From: Chrysomallon squamiferum
Taxonomy: Eukaryota > Mollusca > Gastropoda > Neomphalida > Peltospiridae
Reading direction: 5' to 3'
Assembly (NCBI GenBank): GCA_012295275.1
Contig: CM022679.1
Coordinates: forward strand, 23,778,502-23,842,501
DNA length: 64,000 nt
A program made the position numbers and the translations under genes. The notes under the pieces are model-generated. The model did no database searches and was not told the origin of the DNA. It saw only the letters and a program-made list of their open reading frames with translations. This document shows positions 1-12,800 of the stretch, one piece after another. Numbering within the stretch: position 1 is the first letter of the stretch; every line of letters starts with the position of its first letter.

Positions 1-3000
1 TTTCATGGATTGCGTGATTATTATTCTTTGGTTAAGTTTGTTTCAAAGGAGTTGAGCCAGCTATCAGAAATAGACGGATATCCAGAAAGAAAAAATGAAA
101 TCATTTTGAAAGGTCTGTTGCGCAATTTTGGTGGTCTACCTACAGAGCTGAGTTCCATTGTCAGGACTTTTAACGAACATTTTTTAAGTGCAAACATAAA
201 CTTTAATGACTCTTTCTCAGAAAACCAGGCTTTGAATGTAATCTCATTGATCAAAGAAAACATTTGTGATCCAGGTGCAAGACATTTGTTGCTTACTGTC
301 TGTGGTGATTCAGTTCTGAGTATAATTGAATCAATGCTGCAGAATATGAACAGAGAATATGAACTGATCATGGGCAGTCAATTTGAAGAAGATCTTACTG
401 ACGATTACAATTATAGAATTCTTAGCAGAATAATACTGTGTATGGAACAAGGTGTTGTTCTGATTTTGAAAGATCTCGACAGCATATATGGAAGCCTGTA
501 TGACATGCTGAATCAAAATTACACTACTGTTGGAAAAAGAAAGAATTGCAGAATAGCACATGGTGCCTGCAGTAACCCACTGTGTCATGTTCATGATCAA
601 TTCCGATGCATAGTTCTGGTAGAGGAAGGTAAACTGGATATGTCTGACCCACCATTTCTGAATCGATTTGAAAAACAGAATGTTAGACTTTCAGATATTC
701 TGACTTGTGAAGAGAAACAGTTAGTCATGGAAATAGATTCTTGGCTCGAAAAGGCTACTCAAGTGGAAGATTTTCCTTTTACCAAAGTTGACTTTATACC
801 TATTTTCAGCCCTGACATGATATCTAGCTTGGTGCATTTTACAATGACTGTTAGTTTGGAAGGAAAGGCAGTCAGTCAGAAAGATTTATCTCTTGAGTGT
901 AATGAAAATTCACTTAATAAATGTAAAGATACGTTGTTGCAGATGTGTTCTCCTGAAGGCATTATAAGGTTACAAAAAACCTTTCTTGGCAAAGAAAATG
1001 AATGGGCCTGTCAAAAACTGACAGATAAATATTTTGCACTACCCTTACATGAGGGGCTAAGCTACTGTGTAAAAGACATGATTCAGAATAATTCTCATGT
1101 CAACCACAAATTGATTGTATTTACTCACAGTAATCTACACACAGATCTAGGCAGCTGCATGAAACCTCTTTCATCCAAATACCAGATTGAGAAACTTAGT
1201 TCTTTTAAATCAGAAAAACAGCTTTCAAACAGAATTGGTCACTTCTGGTTGGACTCTGATGATGAATGGTTAATTATTCAGTGTTCACATGTAGATATGG
1301 TAAATTTCTTATTGATGAAATCAATAGTTGAAAAATTCAGAAATGAATTTGAGAACACAAACAGTGAATGCAAGAAAAATGTCATTATAGTCTTACATTT
1401 AGAAAGAGAACTTGGAGATATGAATCTGGGCTTAATCAGTTTCCTATGTGGCTGGAAACTTTGTTTTGTAGACAAGCTTGAGCATTCACCAAGACCATTA
1501 ACCAGTTTACTTGACAAGACCATGGAAAATTTGCTTGATGAACAAAGGCCATTGACATCATTCATATCTGAAAATCTTTTTTGGGCATTCACTTGTATTG
1601 GATACTCAAATGGTCAGCGAACAATGGACAGTTTGGTAAAAATAATTAATAAAATAAAATCTGAAGAAATTTTGTTTGCCTTTGAAAAACTGATGATGGG
1701 TTTTGTCCAAGAAAAACAGCAATCAGTTTTGATGAAACAAAATTGGCAACTAGATGTTGCATGCAGTGCTCTAAAATTGTTTAATGCTTGTACTTTTCAA
1801 AGTGCTCTTGAACAAGAAATTCACAGTTGCTTAAAACCATCGTTAGCTGCCCTTGTTTACCAAATTGAATTCTACAATGCATGGGATGTTTTGACTGTTG
1901 CAGCTGAAAAACATGATAGGCTGCAAGTATGGAACATATTTGCATTTGACAGACATGTTGTTAACATTGCTGATGTCCCAGCTCCTGCTGGACCTCAGTG
2001 TTATCTTTGTCCATTACTGATAGATTCATTACAGTATCCATTTATCTGTCACTTTTTTGAAAAAATTGCAAATTTAAAAAATTTGTTCTTGGAGAAGCTA
2101 AGATCATACAAAGCAGAATTAAAATTACTATATGATGATGATGAAGAAGATGAAGACGATGACCATCTTGGCAATATTGATTTTGATGATGAAGACCAAA
2201 TTGCAAAAGTCAAAACTGAAATGTGCAACAGATTCAAAGGAATTATCAGTGTAACTGCAAATGAACTTTTTCAGAATGAGTATACAACTTCACAGGAAGA
2301 TTATTTCTCAGATTTTTGCAGGTACATTGGTGCATCAAGGAAAATGCATATATCAGATGACAACAAACATCAAATAATAATGATGACAATGAAGCCTCTC
2401 CTCTCATCAGAAAATGGATTTCTTGAAACTGTTACAGAGATACAGGTTACATTCTGGTTATATGAATCCTATGTTATTTCTTCACTGAATTTAGTGGATG
2501 CATGCCTTTGTGTTACAGACATTTCGTTTGAAAACATCATCAAAGAATGTTTTCCACCTAAAATTGCAGAAACTGATGTTGATGATTATCATGCCAATTC
2601 ATTTCCTGACTATGTCAGTGACATCTCTGATTTTGAAGAAAAAGCAGAACTTGATTCTGATAACGTTTCAGTTGAACAGAAAATAGCTGCAGGTGAAAGT
2701 CATTCAAACAATGAACATGACATTGGTAATGGTGATGATGGTGGAAATTCTGTAAATAGCTGTGATGTAGAAGTCTCAGTTGGTAAAGAAAATGTTTCAG
2801 AAAACAGATTGGTGAATTATTGTTGCAAACAGATGATACCATCAAAACATATGGCTAACATTAAAGTTGATGAGTGGCACCAGGGTGTTAGTCTAGTTTT
2901 ATCTCTTTCAAGTGAAGTATCTTTGGAGCCCAAATATCTGCAGTATCTCAGAGTCTGTAGTGACTTTGCATCATTGATTGTTATTCCATTAAATTTACCA

Positions 3001-6000
3001 AATCACTACCTTTTAGAACTTGGGGATACTATGATGGGAAAAGATCTGGTATCAAATGAATTTCTTAGTTATTTGTTCTCATTGCTCATTGATCTAAGAA
3101 CCAAAAAGCAAAATTCTGAAAAAGAACTCCAACATTTCCTATCATGTTATATAAGCTCTTGCCTTTCTGCTGATCCAGATTCTCAGATTTTATTCTGGGC
3201 TTTCAGGGAATTGAAGGATAATATGCTCGATGAAACCTTCAGCTTTTTTGGTCCAACTGTTCATCAGGCTTTATTCATGGAAGTTAGAAATGGTTTAGAC
3301 ATTTTGAAAGATGACCAATTAGAAGACAATGAATTTGTTCATTTTCTGAATGATTTATTAGCTGAATTTGATGAATCACAGAATGGATCTTCATGTTTTG
3401 GAGCTCTTATATCAGATATTTTAATTGATTTTTTCTTGAAAAGTGCAACTCTTTTTGAAGGAGATTTGGCAAATGACACTGCAGTTATTAAAGAAATGCT
3501 GAAATGTCACAACACTTTTCTGGATGAAGATGAACAAAATTTAAAATTTTTGGTTGCTATAGCATTTCTTAAGAATGTAATGTCAAGTTTTTCAAATGTT
3601 CTAATAAGAAATGACTTTATCCCAGAACACTTCTCATCTGAAATCCAGCAGATCCTTTCTATATTTCATTTGGATGAAACTGATGAATTTCAATCAACTA
3701 GAAATGAAAAGATTAAAACCATGCAAATGATGTTGTTACGTTTTCTTGTGAAAGGAGATGGATTAAAAGGGTTTGATGTTATTAAACAGTCAGTAACTAC
3801 AAAGATTGAATTCCTACAAGAAATAGAAGTTGATACAGAACAGAGGTTACTATCATATGAACAAAATCCCTGTGGATTACATGCTGAAGAAGAAAAGAAT
3901 GCATTTTTCTCTGTGAAAACTAAACCTGAATTGATGAATTCTTTGATAAAATCTGCAACTAAAAATGCCAAGCTGATGATGAGGATATATTCTTTTGTAA
4001 TTCAGCAGTTGTATTTAGTCCAAGCTTTTCGTCCCATTACTGACACAGAAAGATCTTTATCAGAGTCTTTTATAAACTGTGCTAAAGAAAGTTCTATGTT
4101 ACCCATGCAGATTAATCTTCTTGAAAGACTATGTTTGAGAAAAGATTTTCTACATCCTCTTTTACAAATCAGTTCATTAACAGACAGCCAGAGTTTCAGC
4201 ATGGTGTCTGTTCTAGTTCATCTGTTCAGTATTATTATTGCAAATGTACAAGAAGAAAAAACTAATTCTAAAAGATCATTATTCAGCAGTTGTCTGCTAA
4301 AACTAAATCAAGTTGATTCCAAACATCTTTTTGCATTCTATGATTCAGAAGGAAAAATGAATGGTGTTGTTTCACACATTGGTAACTGTGTAAAAATTTT
4401 CAACTGCTCTTGTGGATTTATAACAGCATCATGTGCCAGTGAGGAATTAGACAAATGTTTGGTTTGTAAGACAGACAGTACGAAAAATGAAATACATTTT
4501 ACTGCAGGGCAACGGTATTCAAACTTAGAAAATGATTTTAAGAATCATCTAATATCAGTGAGAAAACTTTCACCTCTTTCTTTCCAGATTTTAAATTTTC
4601 TACTGTATGGATGTGTCATTGGTTCATTTGCACTGGAAATCACTCCTCCAAAAGATCTGACTGATCTGTTAAAATTATCTGACAGTGCTGACATTGTTAG
4701 TCATCTAAATGAACATTTAGAAATACATTGGGAAGCTCTAAAGACACTAACATCATTTGGAAATGCTCAACTCTGCAAATTCTTGCATTTCATACTAGAA
4801 GACCAGCAAGAGTTATTTTTGAACGGTTTGTCACAATTTTGGAATGACAAAGAAAGAGAAGAATTTGAAAATACATTTGATCAATATGTAGTAAGTCTAG
4901 CCACAAGCAGGTTTGAAATAATCCAGAGAAAGATCATCTTCCATTCCAAAACAGTTAATGGTAATTTTGTTGTTAAATTTGAGAAAGCACTGGAGGACAT
5001 TTGTGATGATAAAAATTCAAAAATTCTTGCAAGGCTGTTTAGAACAACAGTTCCTCCAAGTTTCAACCATATGCAGGCAGAATTTTTAAATAGCAAGATG
5101 AGATTGATGTACCCATTCCTAGCATTAGTCTTTGAAAAGAAGCTTCAGCTTGATTTACTCTCTCATTTACTGTCATGTGTTCAGTGGCACTTATGCACAG
5201 TAAAATATATCAGTCATAGAATAAAACGGGCTAACAGTGTTAAAACAACATTAGCAACATTTATTTATAATTCTATGATAGATGAAGATGAAGATAACAA
5301 AAAGGTACTGAAAAAAGCTTATGAAGATTTTACAAAATCCTGGAACCGATTAAGAGAATACCTCCCAATTCTTCAAAAATACAATCCTGACATTGTCCAA
5401 ATGGAAAGGATAAACAAAGAAAGCAGTCTTTCTGAAACACTTGTAATGGATGACACATCACCAATGTATTTGGTGATGAAAGCTCTTCAAAACATGCATA
5501 ATGAGTTTCTTGAAGAAGCTGTTGTAATCACATTAAGCACTAGATGCTATTCCACTAATTTTCTGAAGAGAAGTAAGACTTGTTCAGTTCTTGCAAGTGT
5601 CAACCTGGAGGACATAAGTGAAAAGGAAATGATTTCTAATCCTTTTGATGAAGATTTGTTAAAGTTTTCTCAGTGTAATCCAAACCCTGGTTGTGGACTT
5701 CAAAGAGAATATGACTTCTATCAGATTGAAATGCAAGTTGCAGATAAATGTCTGATAAATAAGCCATACATAAAGATCCAGACAAACTTTCCTCAAGTGA
5801 TCTTTTCTGGTGAAATGCTTCGAATGTCAAAAACTTTATTTAATGAATTACGTAACACTGTTCATCAAAAACCTCTTGACAAGGAATTAGAAAAATTAGT
5901 TATTCACCTGAAGGAAACCAATCCCAGCAATTTGCAAGGGCTTTTGAATTATTTGGAGATGGCTTTCAGTTTACTAACAAGAAATCCTTTACAAAGACAT

Positions 6001-6480
6001 GATGTTGATCAGAATTTAACTGAACTGCTTCAGCAGTGGCAGTCACTGATATCAGTACAAATTCCTGCTGTCTCAGTATTTTGTTCCAAGGTGCCCCTGT
6101 GTTGCATTATTGCATTATATGAATTTGTTGAAGTTTTGATGGCAGATGTCATCATTGATTCATTAGAAGAAAAGTACACCAAGCCAATTCCAGAGGAATG
6201 TGTTGATAATCTTGTTGCTGTCAAAAATTCTGCATCTATTCAGCTGATAGAAACATTTTTATATGCTCTGAAAAGATTTGCTTTCAGATACTTGTCTGCA
6301 TCCAGTATAGATCCCAGTGATAAGTTGTCACCTTATCTTATGGATGCAACCCTGTGGCCTACAGGTGTAGTTCAAAAGGTTTCTGCTGGTTCATCAAAAG
6401 CTGACACAGGAATACTCTCACCACTTTTAGCAGTAGAACATACTATGTCAACTATCTTGTTCTTTGAAGATGCCTTGAAG
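1..6480 (+). CDS. RNF213-like giant AAA+/E3 ligase, large 3' coding exon (partial, 5' end outside window)
   Basis: Open from base 1 to a splice donor (AAG|GTTAGT at 6480/6481), about 2,160 codons in one exon. The codon at 10 is TTG inside the exon, not a start; the reading runs F-H-G-L-R-D-Y-Y-S-L-V from base 1. Residues below count from position 10. AAA-type signatures: LYDMLNQNY (from 163), a Cys/His-bearing loop, then FRCIVLVEE and LNRFEKQ (218), as in the second active AAA region of RNF213. A helical E3-shell region follows (YPFICHFF at 676). At about 709-735, where vertebrate RNF213 carries its RING, there is an Asp/Glu-rich stretch and then MCNRF (738), the usual post-RING segment. An RZ-finger-like Cys cluster lies at 1466-1486 but its His ligand is Phe. 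The family is a very large cytosolic ATPase and ubiquitin ligase acting on lipid droplets and intracellular pathogens. The AAA core is largely upstream of the window. Family call is confident; orthology to RNF213 itself, rather than a paralogue, is not. Confidence 0.88.
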
Positions 6481-6818
6481 GTTAGTAAATACCATGGATG
6501 ACATTTAATGTTGATTTTTCATACAGTTTCTTTCATTTTTTTATTTTTTTTTAATCTTAATTTCAAGACAACTTGTCACCACATTTAATTTTGCTAGCCA
6601 GAGAAACTACCTTTAAAAACTGAATCTGTTTAAATTTAATTATTATAATTTGTATTTCTCATAATACATCTATATCTGTGAGTATTGTTTTGAGTAGATT
6701 GTGCTTTTGGTGTGTATAATGTGTAAATGTTTTATTTTAACAAATATATATAAAGTGTGAAACTTCAGTTAATATAATTGAAATTAATATTATTATTTAT
6801 ATTTTTTCATCATTACAG
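6481..6818 (+). other. intron between the two coding exons of the RNF213-like gene
   Basis: Donor GTTAGT directly after AAG, and a T-rich tract ending in CATTACAG at 6818. The reading frame is phase 0 on both sides. If not spliced, the frame stops at TGA shortly after 6496, giving a protein with a short alternative end. Confidence 0.75.
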
Positions 6819-6926
6819 GAAAAGAAAAGAAAGATCGATAAAGCAAGTGGTAGGCTCTCACTGCACACTGAAAACCAAGGCAAAAACAAGAAACACAAAG
6901 CAGCAAGACTTTTCAGAAAAAAATAA
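6819..6926 (+). CDS. last coding exon of the RNF213-like gene
   Basis: Thirty-five codons plus TAA (6924-6926) continuing the large exon in phase 0. The peptide is strongly basic, starting EKKRKIDKASGR and ending AARLFRKK, with several Lys/Arg clusters that could act as a nuclear-type or RNA/lipid-binding basic tail; that role is inference. The 108 nt open frame after a good acceptor supports it as real. Confidence 0.7.
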   Translation, partial: EKKRKIDKASGRLSLHTENQGKNKKHKAARLFRKK

Positions 6927-7229
6927 TTAATTAAAGGTAATTTAATTTCCTGTCAGCTAATCGATAAATTTTTCATCTAATAGGGTAGATCAATTACAAG
7001 TATTCATAAAGAAAAACATTAAGAAAATTATAATACACAACAGTAAACACAACCGTTATTATTTTTATTTGTTTTCTGTCATAGTTTTTAACTTATGCTA
7101 TTCTTCTTGTCAAATACATAATAAAATGTTTTCTATATTTAATAAATTAATTATATTTTATTTTCTATTTTCAGTGACCTTCTGAATGCCACTGTTGCAA
7201 CTTTTTGTATTATGTAGCTTTTGTTAATT
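6927..7229 (+). other. 3' UTR of RNF213-like gene with possible UTR intron and polyA signal
   Basis: After the stop, a donor-like AAAG|GTAATT (6936/6937) and an acceptor-like CTATTTTCAG (ending 7174) suggest an optional intron in the 3' UTR. An AATAAA at 7120-7125 could end the unspliced transcript before the satellite. Confidence 0.4.
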
Positions 7230-9870
7230 TTGTTTATTCAACATATACAAACTCTAAATGATTGCTATTAGTTCTGTGTGCACATTTTTAAACTAATGCT
7301 GTTTATTTGACATGTAGAAACTAAATGATAGCTTTTAGTTTCATGTACACATTTTTAAACTGATGCTATTTATTTGACATGTACAAACTTTAAATGACTA
7401 CTATTAGTTCATGTACACATTTTTAAACTGATGATGTTTATTTGGTATGTACAAACTGTAAATGATCGCTGATAGTCTTGTGTATAAATTTTTAAAATGG
7501 TGTTGTTTATTTCACATATACAAGCTGTGAATGAATGCTGTTAGTTTCATGTACCGATTTTTAAACTGATGCTGTTTATTTGACATGTAGAAACTAAATG
7601 ATTGCTTTTAGTTTCATGTACACATTTTTAGACTGATGCTGTTTATTTGACATGTACAAACTGTGAATGATTGCTTTTAGTTTCATATACCGATTTTTAA
7701 ACTGATGCACTTTATTTGACGTGTAGAAACTGTAAATGATTGCTGTTGGTTTCATGTACCGATTTTTAAACTGATGCTGTTTATTTGACAAGTAAAAACT
7801 AAATGATTGCTTTTAGTTTCATATACCTATTTTTAAACTGATGCTGTTTATTTGACATGTAGAAACAAAATGATTGCCTTTAGTTTCATGTACACATTTT
7901 TAAACTGATGCTGTTTATTTGACATGTAGGAACTAAATGATTGCTATTAGTTCATGTACACATTTTTGAATTGATGTTTATTTGACATGTACAAACTGTA
8001 AATAATTGCTGTTGGTTTCATGTACACATTTTTAAATTGATGCTGTTTATTTGACATGTAGAAACTAAATGATAGCTTTTAGTTTCATATACCGATTTTT
8101 AAACTGATGCACTTTATTTGACGTGTAGAAACTGTAAATGATTGCTGTTGGTTTCATGTACCGATTTTTAAACTGATGCTGTTTATTTGACAAGTAAAAA
8201 CTAAATGATTGCTTTTAGTTTCATATACCTATTTTTAAACTGATGCTGTTTATTTGACATGTAGAAACAAAATGATTGCCTTTAGTTTCATGTACACATT
8301 TTTAAACTGATGCTGTTTATTTGACATGTAGGAACTAAATGATTGCTATTAGTTCATGTACACATTTTTGAATTGATGTTTATTTGACATGTACAAACTG
8401 TAAATAATTGCTGTTGGTTTCATGTACACATTTTTAAATTGATGCTGTTTATTTGACATGTAGAAACTAAATGATAGGTTTTAGTTTCATGTACACATTT
8501 TTAAACTGATGCTATTTATTTGACATGTACAAACTTTAAATGACTACTATTAGTTCATGTACACATTTTTAAACTGATGATGTTTATTTGGTATGTACAA
8601 ACTGTAAATGATCGCTGATAGTCTTGTGTATAAATTTTTAAAATGGTGTTGTTTATTTCACATATACAAACTGTGAATGATTGCTGTTAGTTTCATGTAC
8701 CGATTTTTAAACTGATGTTGTTTATTTGACAAGTAAAAACTAAATGATTGCTTTTAGTTTCATATACCGATTTTTAAATTGATGCTGTTTATTTGACATG
8801 TAGAAACTAAATGATAGCTTTTAGTTTCATGTACACATTTTTAAACTGATGCTATTTATTTGACATGTACAAACTTTAAATGACTACTATTAGTTCATGT
8901 ACACATTTTTAAATTGATGATGTTTATTTGGTATGTACAAATTGTAAATGATCGCTGATAGTCTTGTGTATAAATTTTTAAAATGGTGTTGTTTATTTCA
9001 CATATACAAACTGTGAATGATTGCTGTTAGTTTCATGTACCGATTTTTAAACTGATGCTGTTTATTTGACAAGTAAAAACTAAATGGTTGCTTTTAGTTT
9101 CATATACCGATTTTTAAACTAATGCTGTTTATTTGACATGTAGAAACAAAATGATTGCCTTTAGTTTCATGTACCCATTTTTAAACTGATGTGTTTATTT
9201 GACATGTATAAACTGGAAATGATTCCTGTTTTGTGTACACATTTTTAAACTGATGCTGTTTATTTGACATGTAGGAACTAAATGATTGCTATTAGTTCAT
9301 GTACACGTTTTTGAATTGATGTTTATTTTACATGTACAAACTGTAAATGACTGCGGCATGTACCGATTTTTAAACTGATGCTGTTTATTTGACATGTAGA
9401 AACAAATTGATTGCCTTTAGTTTCATGTACACATTTTTAAACTGATGCTGTTTATTTGACATGTAGGAACTAAATGATTGCTATTAGTTCATGTACACAT
9501 TTTTGAATTGATGTTTATTTGACATGTACAAACAGTAAATGATTGCTGTTGTTTTCATGTATCGATTTTTAAACTGATGCTGTTTATTTGACATGTAGGA
9601 ACTAAATGATAGCTTTTATTTTCATGTACACATTTTTAAACTGATGCTATTTATTTGACATGTATAAACTGTAAATGACGGCTGTTAGTTTCATGTACAC
9701 ATTTTTAAACTGATGCTGTTTATTTGACATTTCGTGTACACATTTTTAAACTATGCTGTTTATTTGACATGTACAAACTGTAAATGATTGCTGATAGTTT
9801 TGGGCACACATTTTTAAATTGATGTTTTTTATGTGACATGTACAAACTTTAAATGGTAACTGTTAATTTT
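7230..9870. repeat. satellite, ~67-68 bp units, about 39 copies, higher-order structure
   Basis: Head-to-tail copies of a unit recognisable by CACATTTTTAAACTGATGCT, then GTTTATTTGACATGTA, then AAACT.AATGATTGC. Successive CACATTT landmarks at 7281, 7348 and 7416 give a 67-68 bp period. Higher-order copies exist: the block beginning CATATACCG at 7684 recurs at 8086 (402 bp, six units), and the block with AAACTTTAAATGACTAC recurs near 7381, 8527 and 8867 (340 bp, five units, between the last two). Units decay at the right end (to about 10030). It lies just beyond the RNF213-like 3' UTR. Short minus-strand reading frames here are repeat artefacts. Confidence 0.93.
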
Positions 9871-12800
9871 GAATACAGATTTAATTTTATTCTAAACATT
9901 TAAACTTATGCTCTTTGTTGTGTACATTCATTAAACTGATAATTATATCTGATAAAAATAAATTCTGACATGCAGTAATCTGATGATGTGTTTGGCATAG
10001 CTATATTTTAGACTGATACTGTTTCTTTGATAAATACACTGTAAATTGATGCATTTTGTTATGACTTGACTTAATCATTTATATCAGTTATGCATTGTAA
10101 ATTAATAATGATATGTATTTACTTTATATGTGGACACTACATTATTTTATATTTTTTGACATATTATACACAATGTAAACTGATTTTTGATTCTGTTGGA
10201 ACTACTTCATATGCAGAACAAATGGCTTCTGCTTGATATAAACAAAGTATAAATTTATCTGTATATATATATATAAAGGATTTGATTTCATATTTTTTTT
10301 CTACACAGATATAGGTGAATAAGTTAATTAATATTAAATGCTGCTATTCCTTGAATACAGCAATGTTTAATATTCAGTTATGGATGCCAGTTTAATTTGA
10401 GTTACTTTGAATCTTTTTTCTAATTTTTTATTCATTTTGGATTTATAAATCATCTGGACACTTTCATCAGCAATGTTAATAATATGATTTATATATAACT
10501 ATATACTAGTATATTTTTCATTAAAGATGTATATTAAATATGCATTGATTTGTTTGATCTAAATAATTAGAAACATCATACCTAATTATTATATTGATCA
10601 TGCCTATCTTCCCATTGTATGTTTATTTATGTATTTGCTTTAATTTCATTTGTCTAATTTTTAAAAATTTGTCTAAAAGTTAAAATTTCTGACTTTGCAA
10701 TGACATGTTATTCTGCTGATAATAATTTTTGAATTGATTTAAAAAGCTTACATTTCACTTTGTGAGAGTAAAAATATTAATAATAAAAAGTAAAAATAAA
10801 ACATTTATGATGATACTTTTGTGAGATGCAAGTCAGTGATTTGTGTTTATCTGTAATATATAATCTACTTTGTACATATATTTTTTTAATGATTAATTGT
10901 GTTGTATATATTGATATTTTAAGCCACCATATTAATAAATGGATTTTATTTGTTATAGGTATCTTGTGAAATTTTAGATATTTATGACTTTTTTGTTTTT
11001 GTTTTTAATTGTTGAATTTGAAAATCATGAAGGTGTTTTTGTGTGATAAAAATACATACAATGTATTTTCATTTTAATTTTTAATTTTTAAGTATCTGTT
11101 TTATATGGTTAGGTAGATGTGCAAATTTATTATTATCATAATATACACTACCATATAAATAATTACTTTTGAAAAATATATTCAGATCATATTATGAAAC
11201 TGATTTGTATTATTGCTTGCAGCTAGACTGCATACATTTCACTTTATAATGTTGCTTTTGTGATACACCAATCACTAAAAAGAAAATGACAACAAACCTA
11301 AACATATTGTTGATTTTGACACTTTAGTGAGATATCAGTTACAAAATAAATTTTTGTTTATAATAATTATGATTTTGATATATTGATATTTTGAGTTTAG
11401 TGACTGATAACATTAGTACTTTTTTATATTACAAAGATGTTTTAGAATTTTGGAGAGTAATGACGAGGATTTGTTACATTATACTATTGGACAGTGTGTA
11501 TTTTCAATTAAAATATTTACCATCTGCATTCAATTTATAATAATAATAATAATAATAATAAACCATTTGATAATTCACTTGTGACATTTTAAGAAAAAAA
11601 GAAAAGAAATGTTATATAATTACAAAATTAAAATGTTATTTATAGTGGTTACTTAGTATTCCTTGATCTCCAGAATTCTGAAATTCATAATTTGATTTTA
11701 TTTTGAGGAGTTACTGCTGTTTAATGAGAGCATTCTGATGTTGGAGCAATGCTACATATATGTTTTCCTCATTATTTCTATATACTGGAAACATTTAACT
11801 GTATTGTTTTGGCTTCATGTTGAGCTTAATACATATGGTATTGTTTTATTTTACAGTGACATTAAATTTTAACTAGTGAAAACAATAATTTCAGAGTGAA
11901 AAATGAAGATTTTGTTATAAAGATTAATGATATCAAATTGTTGTTATAACATAATATTTAAATTTGTAATGTGTTTTTTACCTTATGAATGCTGAACTAG
12001 CATTGTCACAATATTTTGCTAACATGTAATTATGTCTTAGTGAAAGTAATATGACTGAAAATATTTCTGTATTTGATATTCATTCATGACATTTTACTGA
12101 CTACTGAAAATTTTATGTTTTATTATATATCATTTTCTATATGATTTTCTTTTTTATAATTATTTGCAAAAAAAATATATATATATAAAACAAAACAAAA
12201 AAAGCACACAAATGGTATAAAGTATGTGCTGCAGTACATACTATAATTTTAGAATTTCACTGTTAGACACTGGCATATTCAGAAGAAGAAAATATTCATT
12301 TAAATTGGTTTTCATAATTTAAAATATTGTATGTCACCTACAAGCCTGGCATAACACCATAGATGATGACAATATACATTCATCTCTACACTGGTTTAAT
12401 GATTTTTCATTTATTATGAAAAAATTAATAAATGTAATAGATTCAACTGTACAGAATATGATTTACTGAATAATTATATAGTGAACTGATTGGAACATAG
12501 CCATACTGTTCTGTTCAGTTTTGCTTATTTTGATAGATTTTTTAAATTAAAAAAATATATATAAAATTTAAATGAATTAATATTAATAGTTTTGATAATT
12601 TTGTTAATTAAAATGGATTCCTTACTATTTGCATCCCAGAATTCCATAGTGATTTTTATGGAGTAACAGTTTAAAAGATCTAAATTGTTAAACTGATTTG
12701 CACAGATTTATTTTTCATTTGCATGCTATATTCTTATTGTTATTCATGAATATAAATTTGCATTTGCATAATTCATTGTTGTTTGACAGACATAGATATG

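Noticed and set aside
7594-7791. Minus-strand frame with repeated SNKQHQFKNRYMK-like peptides
   Set aside because: It is the satellite read in one frame; unit length is not a steady multiple of three and the frame breaks in other copies.
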